Part shown: positions 1-9,373 of the stretch, piece after piece | How the letters are laid out: each line of letters begins with the position of its first letter | How positions within the stretch are numbered: position 1 is the stretch's first letter | Assembly: GCA_022826965.1 (NCBI GenBank) | Contig: JAJDTU010000001.1 | Location: 1 to 64,000 of the forward strand | Reading direction: 5' to 3' | Length of the DNA: 64,000 nucleotides | Source of the DNA: Dehalococcoidia bacterium | GTDB lineage: Bacteria; Chloroflexota; Dehalococcoidia; Bin125 | Made by a program: the position numbers and the translations under genes | Notes under the pieces: generated by a model | Seen by the model: only the letters and a program-made list of their open reading frames with translations | Told to the model about the DNA's origin: nothing | Databases searched by the model: none

Positions 1-804
1 CGCGGGAGCCGCGGCCGGTCGCGGCGGCGGAGCCGCGCCCTCAGGGCGTGGACCGCCGGCCGGCGGCGCGCCGGCCAGACGCTCGGCCCGGCGCACGGCA
101 GCCAGTTCACGAGCTCGCGCGACGCGCTCGGCCTGTTCGGCGCGGCGTTCCTCCCGCTCCTCCTCCGTCATGTCCTCGACGCGCTTGCGCTCCGGCGCAG
201 CCGCGGCCTCGGCTTCCGGAGCCGCCTCCGCCTCCTCATCCGGCTCCGGCGGCGGGTACTCCTTGGTGAAGAACTCGACGTCGACGCCCTGCTCCATCTC
301 GATCGGAGCCAGCGGATGGCTCTTGCGCAACGGATGAATGTCGAGGTCTTCGTCGAGCAGCAGGTTGCGCGGATCGGGATGTCCGATGAACTCGATCCCG
401 AACATCTCCCGGCATTCACGCTCGGCCCAGTTCGCCATCTCGTAGATATCGGTCACCGACTCGACGATCGCGCCCTCGGCCGGCAGCCACGATTTGATCG
501 TCACCGCTTGCCGCAGCGGAATCGAGTACAGGTGGTAGACGATCTCCAGCCCCCGCTCTTCCCAGTCCACCGCCGTCTGGTTGCGCAGCAGGTTCATCTG
601 CAGACGTTCGTCCTCGCGGCCCCGTTCGAGCACTTCGTGAATCGAGTCCGAGGGAATCGTCAGCGCGACGTCGTCGCCCTTGGTCAGCGCCGCATCGAAG
701 TTCACCAGCGGCATCACCTCGCGGTAGGTATCTGCGATTGAACCGGGCGGCGGCTCGTTGCTGGGCGGTTCCTCGGGCGCGGCGGGCGTGCGGCGGGATG
801 TCAT
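1..804 (-). CDS. nuoC: NADH-quinone oxidoreductase subunit C (3' end beyond window)
   Basis: This is a peripheral-arm subunit of respiratory Complex I, which passes electrons from NADH to quinone at the cytoplasmic membrane. The frame is open from an ATG at 804 to the window edge (268 codons without a stop). The family signature AERECREMFGIEF is present, as is the HPLRK motif near residue 157 where most NuoC proteins end. Here the chain continues for at least another 90 residues: a short linker, then a highly charged, Ala/Pro-rich tail (for example EEREERRAEQAERVARAR) that runs off the window. It starts 6 bp after nuoB, so it belongs to the same operon. The core assignment is secure; the end of the tail cannot be seen. 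Confidence 0.9.
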   Translation of the reverse strand, partial: MTSRRTPAAPEEPPSNEPPPGSIADTYREVMPLVNFDAALTKGDDVALTIPSDSIHEVLERGREDERLQMNLLRNQTAVDWEERGLEIVYHLYSIPLRQAVTIKSWLPAEGAIVESVTDIYEMANWAERECREMFGIEFIGHPDPRNLLLDEDLDIHPLRKSHPLAPIEMEQGVDVEFFTKEYPPPEPDEEAEAAPEAEAAAAPERKRVEDMTEEEREERRAEQAERVARARELAAVRRAERLAGAPPAGGPRPEGAAPPPRPAAAPA

Positions 805-810
805 GGTGGT

Positions 811-1383
<573 letters not shown>

Positions 1384-1408
1384 ACGCCGCGTCTCGCTGT
1401 CTGTTCCA

Positions 1409-1795
1409 TCAGTTTCGTTGCCAGTCGAACACGCCTTTGCGCCACGCGTAGGCCAGCGCGATCAACAGCGTGCCGATGAAGAGGACCATCTGCCAGAGAA
1501 TCACCTTGCCGGCGTCGGCCTCGATCAGTCCGAGGAAGGACACAGCCCACGGCACGAGGAAGACGACCTCAACGTCGAAGACCAGGAAGAGCAGCGCATA
1601 GGTGTAGTAGCGCACATGCACCTGGGCCCAGTTACGGCCGATCGGCAGCATCCCGCACTCGTATACCTGCCCCTTCAGCGCCGTGCGTCGCTGCGGCGCG
1701 AGCAGTTTGGTCGCCAGCAGCGCGGTCAGGACCAGCATGATCCCCACCGGGACCGCGATCAGCACCGCGCCATAGTTCTCAAACAGCTCAGACAC
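1409..1795 (-). CDS. nuoA: NADH-quinone oxidoreductase subunit A
   Basis: NuoA is a small membrane subunit at the junction of the quinone channel and the membrane arm of Complex I. The 128-residue protein shows three hydrophobic segments (about residues 8-30, 65-87 and 98-115), the conserved YECG motif after the first segment and [12 protein letters not shown] in the second. It is the first gene of the nuo operon seen here. A good promoter-like sequence lies about 60 bp upstream. Confidence 0.95.
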   Translation of the reverse strand: MSELFENYGAVLIAVPVGIMLVLTALLATKLLAPQRRTALKGQVYECGMLPIGRNWAQVHVRYYTYALLFLVFDVEVVFLVPWAVSFLGLIEADAGKVILWQMVLFIGTLLIALAYAWRKGVFDWQRN

Positions 1796-1852
1796 GTCTA
1801 CCTGCCGTCACCCGCTCTGAACGCAAGCACCAGATTCCCCGATGCCGAACAG

Positions 1853-1882
1853 ATCGTACCCGCGCGGCATAATCAGGGTCAA
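1853..1882 (-). promoter_or_regulatory. Candidate sigma-A-type promoter of the nuo operon
   Basis: On the minus strand TTGACC (1877-1882) and TACGAT (1853-1858) are separated by 18 bp. This would start transcription about 50 nt before nuoA. The same TACGAT -10 hexamer occurs in front of groES and folC in this window, which supports the reading. Confidence 0.55.
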
Positions 1883-1929
1883 TGTTTGCCGCCTCGCGGA
1901 TCCACGTTCCCTTCCCCGCCCCGTTCCAT

Positions 1930-1974
1930 TCTCCCCCCGCTTCGCGGGGGGAGATGCCGAAGGCAGAGGGGGGC
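1930..1974. repeat. Double-hairpin palindromic repeat, family A
   Basis: A GC stem (CTCCCCCCGC/GCGGGGGGAG) is followed by a small stem (TGCC/GGCA) and a GAGGGGGG tail. Near-identical copies lie at 3741, 18073, 56445 and 58723; a shorter variant is at 17501. It sits between the GNAT stop codon and the nuo promoter. Confidence 0.8.
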
Positions 1975-2004
1975 ACCGTACATGCCCCAAAACAGACGCC
2001 CAAC

Positions 2005-2496
2005 TCAGGGCTCTAGCCCAACCTCCCGCTCGTACTTGTATTCGACCGTCTCATTGACATCCTCAAGCCTCCGCGAGTCCGTCTTCACGTACCCCAGACG
2101 CTCGTACAACCGATGCGCATCCTCAAACCGCGTATCCGACCACAGCTCAATCCGCCACGCACCATGCTCGCGAGCCCAGTCGACCCCCGTCTCAAACAAC
2201 CGCCGGCCCAGACCCCGCCCGCGCAGATCCGCGTCCAGATACAGCCGATGCAGCTCCACCGTCGGACCATCAACCCGCTCCGCCGCGATTGACCCGACCA
2301 CCACGCCCTCCTCGTCGCGCATCACCCACATCCCGCCGATCGGCGAGCGATACGGGAACGCCTGCTCGTCCGCCAACAGGTCCCAGAACTCGTCCTCCGG
2401 ATCCCAGATGAAGCCGTACTCGTCGAAGACTCGGTGGATCAGCTCGATCACCTCGGCCGCCGCCTCAAACCCCACACGTTCAATCTCGAAGCTCAT
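2005..2496 (-). CDS. GNAT-family N-acetyltransferase
   Basis: A 163-residue acetyl-CoA-dependent acetyltransferase. The acetyl-CoA pyrophosphate loop is visible as DLRGRGLGRRLF (about residues 88-99), following the beta-4 strand VELHRLYLDA. The C-terminal LYERLGYVKTDS is the usual GNAT motif B region. The substrate cannot be told from sequence. It is divergent from the CoA-transferase gene at 2556 and stands alone on its strand, separated from nuoA by a repeat and a promoter. Confidence 0.85.
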   Translation of the reverse strand: MSFEIERVGFEAAAEVIELIHRVFDEYGFIWDPEDEFWDLLADEQAFPYRSPIGGMWVMRDEEGVVVGSIAAERVDGPTVELHRLYLDADLRGRGLGRRLFETGVDWAREHGAWRIELWSDTRFEDAHRLYERLGYVKTDSRRLEDVNETVEYKYEREVGLEP

Positions 2497-2555
2497 GGCG
2501 CGTTACTCTGCTGCTAGAAACGAACACATCGCGTCAGGCACGTGAGGAGCACGAT

Positions 2556-3698
2556 ATGGGACCGCTCAGCGGCATTCGCATAATTGAATTCCAGGGCATC
2601 GGACCGGGCCCCTTCTGCGGCATGATCCTGTCCGACATGGGCGCCGACATCGTCCGCATCGACCGCGCCTCCAACGCCCCCTCCGAAGCGCCCGCCAACC
2701 CGCCCGGCGACCTGCTGGCCCGTGGACGCCGCTCAATCGCGCTCGACCTCAAGAACCCCGAGGGCGTCGAGGTCGCGCTCAAGCTGATCGAAGGCGCAGA
2801 TGCCCTCTTCGAGGGCTTCCGCCCCGGCGTCATGGAGCGCCTCGGCCTCGGCCCGGACGTCTGCCTCGAGCGCAATCCCAGGATCGTCTACGGACGCATG
2901 ACCGGCTGGGGTCAGGAAGGCCCCTACGCCCAGATGGCCGGCCACGACATCAACTACATCTCCCTCGCCGGCGCGCTCGCGCCGATCGCCCGCAAGGGAC
3001 AGGTCCCCGTGCCGCCGCTCAACCTGGTCGGCGACTTCGGCGGCGGCGGCATGTACCTCGCCGTCGGCATGCTGGGCGCGTTAATCGAAGCCCAGCGCTC
3101 CGGCAAGGGACAGGTCGTCGACGCCGCCATGGTCGACGGCGCGTCCTCCCTGATTACCTCGGTCCACGCCGGCCTCGCCACGGGTAGTTGGCGACGCGGT
3201 CGCGCCGCCAACGTGCTCGACACCGGCGCGCACTTCTACGACGCCTACGAGACGCTCGACGGCAAGTTCGTCTCGATCGGCTCTATTGAGCCACAGTTCT
3301 ACGCCGAACTCCTGCACCTGCTCGGCCTCGAGAACGAGGAACTGCCCCACCAGATGGACAACACTCGTTGGCCCGAGCTCAAGGACCGCGTGACCGCCAT
3401 CTTCCGCACCAAGACCCGCGCCGAGTGGGAAGCCATCTTCGAGGGCTCCGATGTCTGCTTCGGCCCCGTCCTCGAACCTTGGGAGGCCCCCAACCACCCC
3501 CACGCCAAGGCCCGCGGAGCATTCGAAGAGGTCGCCGGCGTCGTCCAACCCGCCCCGGCCCCCCGCTTCAGCCGCACCGAGTCGAAGATCCAGGGCCCGC
3601 CCGCCTACCCGGGCGAGCACACCGACGAGATCCTCGCCGAGATCGGCCTCAACGGCTCCCAGGGAGAAGACCTCAAAACCGCCGGCGCCGTCGCCTGA
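2556..3698 (+). CDS. Family III CoA-transferase / alpha-methylacyl-CoA racemase-like (CaiB/BaiF)
   Basis: A 380-residue CaiB/BaiF protein. The N-terminal PLSGIRIIEF...GADIVRIDR is typical. Residues matching the racemase active site are His130 (AGHDINY) and Asp160 (VGDFGGGGMYLA), with Glu in FYDAYETLDGKF. The racemase branch usually has this His/Asp pair, whereas classical transferases use one Asp, so an AMACR-type 2-methylacyl-CoA epimerase is the best guess. Strong RBS (GAGGAG) before the ATG. Such enzymes take part in branched-chain fatty acid or sterol side-chain breakdown; the actual substrate is unknown. Confidence 0.88.
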   Translation: MGPLSGIRIIEFQGIGPGPFCGMILSDMGADIVRIDRASNAPSEAPANPPGDLLARGRRSIALDLKNPEGVEVALKLIEGADALFEGFRPGVMERLGLGPDVCLERNPRIVYGRMTGWGQEGPYAQMAGHDINYISLAGALAPIARKGQVPVPPLNLVGDFGGGGMYLAVGMLGALIEAQRSGKGQVVDAAMVDGASSLITSVHAGLATGSWRRGRAANVLDTGAHFYDAYETLDGKFVSIGSIEPQFYAELLHLLGLENEELPHQMDNTRWPELKDRVTAIFRTKTRAEWEAIFEGSDVCFGPVLEPWEAPNHPHAKARGAFEEVAGVVQPAPAPRFSRTESKIQGPPAYPGEHTDEILAEIGLNGSQGEDLKTAGAVA

Positions 3699-3740
3699 CC
3701 AACAATCGACCACAGACAACAAGGACTTCGCAGCTCCCTT

Positions 3741-3784
3741 TCTCCCCCCGCTCCGCGGGGGGAGATGCCGAAGGCAGAGGGGGG
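3741..3784. repeat. Double-hairpin palindromic repeat, family A
   Basis: Almost identical to the copy at 1930 in the same orientation (stem CTCCCCCCGC/GCGGGGGGAG, then GCCGAAGGC, then GAGGGGGG). It lies just after the CoA-transferase stop codon. Confidence 0.8.
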
Positions 3785-3819
3785 CACCGCCCAGACAGCC
3801 AGCCCTAAGTTCCCTCCTT

Positions 3820-3900
3820 CCCGCTCTCGGGGCCGCCGTCCCCGGGAGAGAATCCGACTCTCCCTCTCCCGCTGGAAGAGAGCCGGGGTGAGGGCTCTGG
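3820..3900. repeat. Palindromic repeats, family B
   Basis: A run of imperfect hairpins built on CTCCCTCTCCC...GGGTGAGGGC. Related copies are at about 17690-17730 and 57301-57337. Together with the family A copy it fills the gap between the CoA-transferase and SIS genes. Confidence 0.65.
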
Positions 3901-3913
3901 AAAGCAACGCCCC

Positions 3914-4969
3914 ATGCTCTCCGTCACCGACTACCGCCTCTACCCCGCCATCCAGGCCCAACCCTCCGAGTGCGCCAAGCTCCTCAGCAGCGTCCAACCG
4001 TTCGACCGCGCAGCCCAAACCCTCTCAGAAGCAACCCGCGTCTGGACCGTCGGCATCGGCACCTCGTACAACGCCGCCAACGCCGCCAGTTGGATGCTCC
4101 GCGCCGCCGGACTCGAAGCGCGCCCCCTCACCAGCTTCGAATTCGCCACCTGGCCAACCGTCTCGGACGGCGACGCCGTCCTCCTCTTCGCCCACACCGG
4201 CCGCAAGACCTACAGCGGCAACTCGCTCGATCTGTGCATCGAGCGCGGCATCCCAACCGTGCTCATCACCAAGATCGACACCGCCTTCGATCTCGCCTCC
4301 TTCCCCGACAGCGTGACCGTCCTGCACACGATCACGCAGGACCCGTCCTCGATGTACACGATCTCCCACACCACGGCGATGATCGCAGCCGCGAAGATCG
4401 CCGACCTCGTCGCGCCCGGCTCATTGGGCGACATCGCCGAGATTCCCTCGGCCCTGGCGTCGGCCCTCAAGCTGGAAGACGACATCGCTGAGTTGTCGGC
4501 GCAATGGTCCGACGGAGCCCTGATCGCACTCGGCGCAGGCCCGATGCTGACCGCCGCCGAGGAGGCCCACATCAAGATCGCCGAGGCCTCACGCCGAGCC
4601 GTCCGCCACCAGGAACCCGAGTCCTTCCTCCACGGCCCTGCCGTTCAACTCACCGCCTCAGACCGCGTACTCGCCTTCGCCGCAAACGACACCACTAACG
4701 ACGCGGCCGACCGCACCCGAGCCATCACCCAGCTCACGATGGACAACGGCTGCGCCGCCGCCTGGGTCGCGCCGCAGAGCGCCCCCGCCCCCGAGTCGGC
4801 AACGCATCTCGCCCTGCCCGAACTCTCGCCCGAGCTGCTGACCATCCCCGCCGTCGTCCCCGCCCAACTCCTCGCCGCCCACCTCGCCGCCAACGACGGC
4901 GTCAACGCCGACGACTTCCGCACCGATGTGCCCGAATTCCGCGAGGCGCTCTCAAAGCTCAGTCTCTGA
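3914..4969 (+). CDS. Double-SIS-domain sugar-phosphate isomerase (GlmS C-terminal-like)
   Basis: A 351-residue protein with two SIS (phosphosugar isomerase) domains and no glutaminase domain. The first has WTVGIGTSYNAANAASW (about residues 43-59). The second starts near ALGAGPMLTAAEEAHIK and contains ESFLHGPAV, the counterpart of the GlmS/AgaS E-x-x-HGP sugar-binding turn. It probably isomerises or deaminates an amino-sugar phosphate, or binds one as a regulator. No amino-sugar genes lie beside it, so the substrate is open. The VanZ-like gene follows after 28 bp. Confidence 0.8.
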   Translation: MLSVTDYRLYPAIQAQPSECAKLLSSVQPFDRAAQTLSEATRVWTVGIGTSYNAANAASWMLRAAGLEARPLTSFEFATWPTVSDGDAVLLFAHTGRKTYSGNSLDLCIERGIPTVLITKIDTAFDLASFPDSVTVLHTITQDPSSMYTISHTTAMIAAAKIADLVAPGSLGDIAEIPSALASALKLEDDIAELSAQWSDGALIALGAGPMLTAAEEAHIKIAEASRRAVRHQEPESFLHGPAVQLTASDRVLAFAANDTTNDAADRTRAITQLTMDNGCAAAWVAPQSAPAPESATHLALPELSPELLTIPAVVPAQLLAAHLAANDGVNADDFRTDVPEFREALSKLSL

Positions 4970-4997
4970 CAGGTTGGGTGCGGCAGGCCGGGTCCAG

Positions 4998-5546
4998 ATG
5001 GACCTCTTCAGCTCACAGCGTGAACAGCGGCTCTGGCTCTGCGCCCTCGCCGTCGTCGCGCTGATCTTCGCCTCGCTCGGATTCAGCGGGACGCTGGTCG
5101 ACCTGCTCAGCAACGACAACGTCGCCGCGGGCGCGTTCGGTCTGGCCCTGCTGCTCGTCGCCGCGACGATCTTGACCGACGGCTTGCAATCGAAACCCAC
5201 GCGAACAGAGATGGCCGTCGCATTCGGCATCGCCGCCGTCATCCTGATGGCCGTACTTCGCCTGACGCTGGCAGAGCGCTCCCACCTGATCGAGTACGGA
5301 GTACTGGCGGTCTTCGTCCACGCCGCGCTGACCGAACGCGCAAACCAGGGCCGTCAAGTGCGCCTGCCGGGAGTCGTCGCCATCCTCGTCGTGGCTGTGA
5401 TCGGAGTCGTTGACGAACTCATCCAGCTCGCGCTGCCGGACCGAGTGTTCGATTCGGTCGACATGCTCTTCAACACACTGGCCGCAGTCTGCGCAGTCGT
5501 TGCCAGCCTCGTGCTCGCCAGAATCCGGCGCAGCGTCCGCGTCTAG
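4998..5546 (+). CDS. VanZ-like membrane protein
   Basis: A 182-residue membrane protein with about five hydrophobic segments. It has the VanZ-family pattern: HLIEYGVLA in one helix and VDELIQLALPDRVFDSVDM (acidic Glu plus a D-x-x-D pair) before the last helix. I chose the ATG at 4998 because upstream in-frame starts overlap the SIS gene. VanZ relatives are linked to lipid II/teicoplanin phenotypes in Gram-positives, but no vancomycin genes are here and the role is unknown. It converges on valS with only 4 bp between stop codons. Confidence 0.75.
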   Translation: MDLFSSQREQRLWLCALAVVALIFASLGFSGTLVDLLSNDNVAAGAFGLALLLVAATILTDGLQSKPTRTEMAVAFGIAAVILMAVLRLTLAERSHLIEYGVLAVFVHAALTERANQGRQVRLPGVVAILVVAVIGVVDELIQLALPDRVFDSVDMLFNTLAAVCAVVASLVLARIRRSVRV

Positions 5547-5550
5547 TCGC

Positions 5551-8364
5551 TCAATCCAGCGCCCCAATCCGCGATTCCAGGTCCGCCCGCTGCCGCTGCA
5601 AGTCCGCGGCCAGCTCCTCCGCCTGCTTGACCACTTCTGCCGGAGCCTTCGAGCGGAAGCCCTCGTTGGCCAGCTTCGCCTCCGCGCCGCGCAGGCGCTT
5701 GACAATCCCCTCGAGGTCCTTGTTCAGCCGAGCCCTTTCCTGCTCCAGGTCCACCAGCCCGCCCAGCGGCAGAATCACCTCGGCCGCCGGCAGCACGGCC
5801 GAGGCAATCTGATCGGTGGGCGCCTCCCCCCGTTCGGCGACGATCGTCAGCGGCCGCGCCCGCGACAGCACTTCAACGATTGGAGCCGACGCACTCACGG
5901 CCTGAGCCACGTCCGCCTGCGGCAGCACATACGCCTCGGCCCACTGACCCGCCTGCACCCGGTAGTCCGCCCGAACCTGTCGCACGGCGGTCACAATCTC
6001 TTGCACCGCCGTGAATGCTTCCTCCGCTTCCAGGTCTCGCTCAGCGTCGCCGGGTTGCGGATAGCGCGCGCCGATCAGCGCCGTCGAGTCGGCGGCCTCT
6101 CCAAGATGCGGCCGAAGCTGCTGCCAGATCGCCTCGGTCACGAACGGCATCCACGGATGCAACAGCCGCAACCCGCCGTCCAGCACTTTGGTCAACACCG
6201 GCAATGGCGACAGATCCCCGCTGCGCAGACGAACCTTGCTCGCCTCGACATACCAGTCAAAGAACTCGCCCCACAGAAAGTCCTGGATCTGCCGGCCCGC
6301 CTCTCCAAGCTGAAACTGCCGCAGCAACTCGTCAACCGACTCCGTCACACCCTGCAACCGCGACAAAATCCACCGGTCCTCCAGCGGCAAAAGCTCCCCC
6401 TCTGGGGGGGCTGTCACGGAGCCGCCTGCCCCCGGCTCGAACGGGGGACTGAGGGGGCCCGCCGAGGCTTGCGACGCGCCCTCAATCTCGCCCAGCACGA
6501 ACTTCGCCCCGTTCCACAGCTTGTTCGCAAAGTTCCGCGACCCCTCCAGCCGCTCATCCGTCAGACGCATGTCATTGCCCGGCGTCGACCCCGTCGCCAG
6601 CGTGAAGCGCAACGCGTCCATCCCGTACTGATCCGCCTTCTCCAACGGATCGATCACGTTGTCCAGAGACTTCGACATCTTGCGACCCTGCGCATCCCGC
6701 ACCAGGCCGTGCAGATACACCGTGTCGAATGGCGCCGAGCCTATGTTGTAGCAACCCAGCATGATCATCCGAGCCACCCAGAAGAATAGAATGTCGTAGC
6801 CCGTCTCCATCACCGAGGACGGGTAGAAGCGCGCCAGGTCGTCCGAGTCGGCGTCTGGCCAGCCCAGCGTGGAGTGCGTCCACAGGCCCGACGAGAACCA
6901 CGTGTCCAGCACGTCGGGGTCCTGCACGAGATCCGCGTCGTCGCACCAGGGACACCCGGTTGGGTCGGTCATCGCGACAATCGGGCGCGCGCCTTCGTCG
7001 ATCGTGATCTCGCCGTCGTCGGCCGTGATGATCGCGTCGCCGTCGCAGCAGCGGCAGTACCAGGCCGGAATCCGGTGACCCCACCAGAGTTGGCGCGAGA
7101 TGCACCAGGGCCGGATGTTGTCCATCCACTGCAGGTAGACCGAGGTCGAGCGCTCCGGCACGATCTTGACTTCGCCATCTCGCACCACCCGCGCCGCCTC
7201 TGCCGCGATCTCGTCGGTGTCGACGAACCACTGGTTCGAGACCAGCGGCTCCACCACCACGCCCGAGCGCTGCGAGTGCCCCACGTTGTGGACGTGCGCT
7301 TCGGTCTCGACCAGGTAACCGTCCTCTTCGAGGTGCTGCGCCACCAGCGTGCGCGCCTCGTCCCGGTCCATGCCCGCATACAGTCCGGCCTCGACCGTCA
7401 ACGTCCCATCCCAGTCCACCACGCGGATCGGCTCCAGCCCATGCCGATCGCCAATCTCGAAGTCAAGCTGGTCGTGACCCGGCGTAATCTTCAGCGCCCC
7501 CGTGCCGAACTCCAGGTCGACGCCGGAATCTGCGATCAACGGAATCAGCCGGTCAAATCCCCGCAGCGGCAGCCGAACCTGACGCCCCAGGTGCGGCTGC
7601 CAGCGCTCGTCGTCCGGATGCACTGCGATCGCCACATCCGCCGGGATGGTCTCCGGCCGCGTCGTCGCGATCACGACACCGTCCTCAAGCTCGTTGCCGC
7701 GCTCATCGACGAACGGGTAGTGAACATGCCAGAGGTGGCCCTCTTCCTCCTCGTACTCAACCTCGACATCCGACAGCGCCGTCAGCATCTGCGGATCCCA
7801 GTTGATAATCCGCGCGCCCCGATAGATCTTGCCGTCCGTGAACAGGTCCACGAACGTCCTGCGCACCGCCTCGCGCGGCGTCGGATCAAGCGTGAATGCC
7901 GTGCGCTCCCAGTCGCAGGACGCCCCCATCCGCCGCGCCTGCGAGGTAATTCGAGGCCGCGTCACCCAGACCCAGTCCCAGACACGCTCCTCGAACGCCT
8001 CGCGGCCGAGATCGTGACGAGTCATTCCCTCGCGCGCGAGCTGTTGTTCGACCACGCTCTGCGTCGCGATCCCGGCATGGTCGAGCCCCGGCAACCACAG
8101 CGTCGGCTCCCCCAGCATTCGGTGCCAGCGGATCAGCGCATCCTCGATCGTCAGCGTCACCGCGTGACCCAGGTGCAGCACACCCGTCACATTGGGCGGC
8201 GGCATGATCACTGTGAATGGTTCTGCGTCGTTCTGCGACTCCTCGGCCGGACGAAACCAGCCGTTGTCCTCCCAGAAGGCGTAGATCGGATCTTCCACCA
8301 GCGACGCGTCATACGCGCCGGTCAGATCACTCAGGATCGACAGGTCGAATTCAGTAGTGGTCAC
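5551..8364 (-). CDS. valS: Valyl-tRNA synthetase with repeat-encoded insertion
   Basis: Charges tRNA-Val with valine. The 937-residue class I synthetase has the HIGH motif as HLGH (64-67, in PPPNVTGVLHLGHA), the editing domain between, KMSKS at 562-566 and the DRWILSRL helix that opens the anticodon-binding domain. The C-terminal coiled coil (about 875-935, LEQERARLNKDLEGI) is the tRNA-binding arm. About 23 residues at roughly 635-657 are encoded by a GC-rich palindromic repeat and are Pro/Gly-rich. They fall in a loop just before DRWIL, where an insert is likely to be tolerated. No T-box leader is visible in the 92 bp upstream. Confidence 0.97.
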   Translation of the reverse strand: MTTTEFDLSILSDLTGAYDASLVEDPIYAFWEDNGWFRPAEESQNDAEPFTVIMPPPNVTGVLHLGHAVTLTIEDALIRWHRMLGEPTLWLPGLDHAGIATQSVVEQQLAREGMTRHDLGREAFEERVWDWVWVTRPRITSQARRMGASCDWERTAFTLDPTPREAVRRTFVDLFTDGKIYRGARIINWDPQMLTALSDVEVEYEEEEGHLWHVHYPFVDERGNELEDGVVIATTRPETIPADVAIAVHPDDERWQPHLGRQVRLPLRGFDRLIPLIADSGVDLEFGTGALKITPGHDQLDFEIGDRHGLEPIRVVDWDGTLTVEAGLYAGMDRDEARTLVAQHLEEDGYLVETEAHVHNVGHSQRSGVVVEPLVSNQWFVDTDEIAAEAARVVRDGEVKIVPERSTSVYLQWMDNIRPWCISRQLWWGHRIPAWYCRCCDGDAIITADDGEITIDEGARPIVAMTDPTGCPWCDDADLVQDPDVLDTWFSSGLWTHSTLGWPDADSDDLARFYPSSVMETGYDILFFWVARMIMLGCYNIGSAPFDTVYLHGLVRDAQGRKMSKSLDNVIDPLEKADQYGMDALRFTLATGSTPGNDMRLTDERLEGSRNFANKLWNGAKFVLGEIEGASQASAGPLSPPFEPGAGGSVTAPPEGELLPLEDRWILSRLQGVTESVDELLRQFQLGEAGRQIQDFLWGEFFDWYVEASKVRLRSGDLSPLPVLTKVLDGGLRLLHPWMPFVTEAIWQQLRPHLGEAADSTALIGARYPQPGDAERDLEAEEAFTAVQEIVTAVRQVRADYRVQAGQWAEAYVLPQADVAQAVSASAPIVEVLSRARPLTIVAERGEAPTDQIASAVLPAAEVILPLGGLVDLEQERARLNKDLEGIVKRLRGAEAKLANEGFRSKAPAEVVKQAEELAADLQRQRADLESRIGALD
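6391..6459. repeat. Palindromic repeat inserted in the valS coding frame
   Basis: Two GC hairpins (AGCTCCCCCTCTGGGGGGGC and GCCCCCGGCTCGAACGGGGG) end in ACTGAGGGGGC. The outer parts match the repeats at 17603 and 39711, which begin with GCTCCCC/GGGGAGC and end in TGAGGGG. It keeps the valS reading frame. Confidence 0.75.
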
Positions 8365-8456
8365 GGCTGAACTCCGCTTGATGCTCTATCAGGTCATCTG
8401 GCTGAGTGGGGAGAGGTTTCGGGTCCGGCGCGTTCGCTCCGCGGCGCGCGCCGAAC

Positions 8457-9371
8457 CTAACCTACAGCGACCAGCACGCCGTCAATCACTTCTGCATCGT
8501 CGGTCTGCCGCTCCGACGCCGCGCCGAGCCGGCGCAGCCGGCGCTGCTTGGCCGCTTCCAGTTCGTACAGCATCTCCAGCCCTTGACGCGTATCCGACGC
8601 CACCCGAGCCGGATCCTGCCGCTCCAGCCGACGCCGGAACAGCCAGTACGTAAACGCCTGCCACTCGGAATGCTCGATCCGCTCCGGATCAGCCTCCTGA
8701 CGCTGTGCAGTCGTCCGAAACTCCCGCAACAGATCGGACTGACGCGCGCCGTAGATCCGGCCGAACACGTCGCCGTCCAGTTCGTCGCGAGCGTGCGAGA
8801 ACGACAGCCCGCTGCGCTCCTTCTGCAGGATCCGCTCCATCGCCAGGTGCAATGCCTGTTCCACCCGCACCCCGTAGAGGAAGTTCAGATGCGCCCAGTA
8901 CTTCGCCGTCCCCAACCGCTCCTGGAACTCCGCCTCGCTCAACACCACCGGCGGCAACTCGTCGACCAACAGCGCCTCGACCTCCCGCAGCGGCAGCAGC
9001 CCCGGTGGAGCCGAGTCGCAGATCCGCTCCGCCAGCAGCAGCCAGTCGAACGCCTCATGCTCGATCAGATAGACGTACTCGCGCCCGTCGATCGTCTCGC
9101 GCGGCGACTCCCAGTCGCGAATGCAGTCGAGCAACGCATCGAACCACGGCGTCCCCGCATGCAATCGGGCATGGAACGCCGCCAGCAACAACTCAGGACC
9201 GAACTCCATCAGCTCCCCGTCGACGATCGCTTCGTCGGGTCCGTGGTCCGGAGCGAACCCGGTCTCGACCCGGCCGTCGCCGTTGGCCCCGTTGCGACCG
9301 GTCAAATGGGGAAAGGGATTGTCGCCTGCCTGCCCAGCCCCCTCAGCCGCCTCCTGCTTCGCCTCCGCCAT
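8457..9371 (-). CDS. Hypothetical protein downstream of secA
   Basis: A 304-residue soluble protein that I do not recognise. I chose the ATG at 9371, 2 bp after the secA stop; an earlier start at 9428 would overlap secA by about 55 bp. It is helical, acidic and Trp/Leu-rich, with YVYLIEHEAFDWLLLAERI and KYWAHLNFLYGVRVEQAL. No signal peptide or membrane segment is seen. Tight spacing to secA suggests co-transcription and perhaps a link to secretion, but that rests on position alone. Confidence 0.75.
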   Translation of the reverse strand: MAEAKQEAAEGAGQAGDNPFPHLTGRNGANGDGRVETGFAPDHGPDEAIVDGELMEFGPELLLAAFHARLHAGTPWFDALLDCIRDWESPRETIDGREYVYLIEHEAFDWLLLAERICDSAPPGLLPLREVEALLVDELPPVVLSEAEFQERLGTAKYWAHLNFLYGVRVEQALHLAMERILQKERSGLSFSHARDELDGDVFGRIYGARQSDLLREFRTTAQRQEADPERIEHSEWQAFTYWLFRRRLERQDPARVASDTRQGLEMLYELEAAKQRRLRRLGAASERQTDDAEVIDGVLVAVG

Positions 9372-9373
9372 GC

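Noticed and set aside
8365-8456. A T-box leader for valS
   Set aside because: Only 92 bp lie upstream, with no T-box consensus or specifier hairpin.
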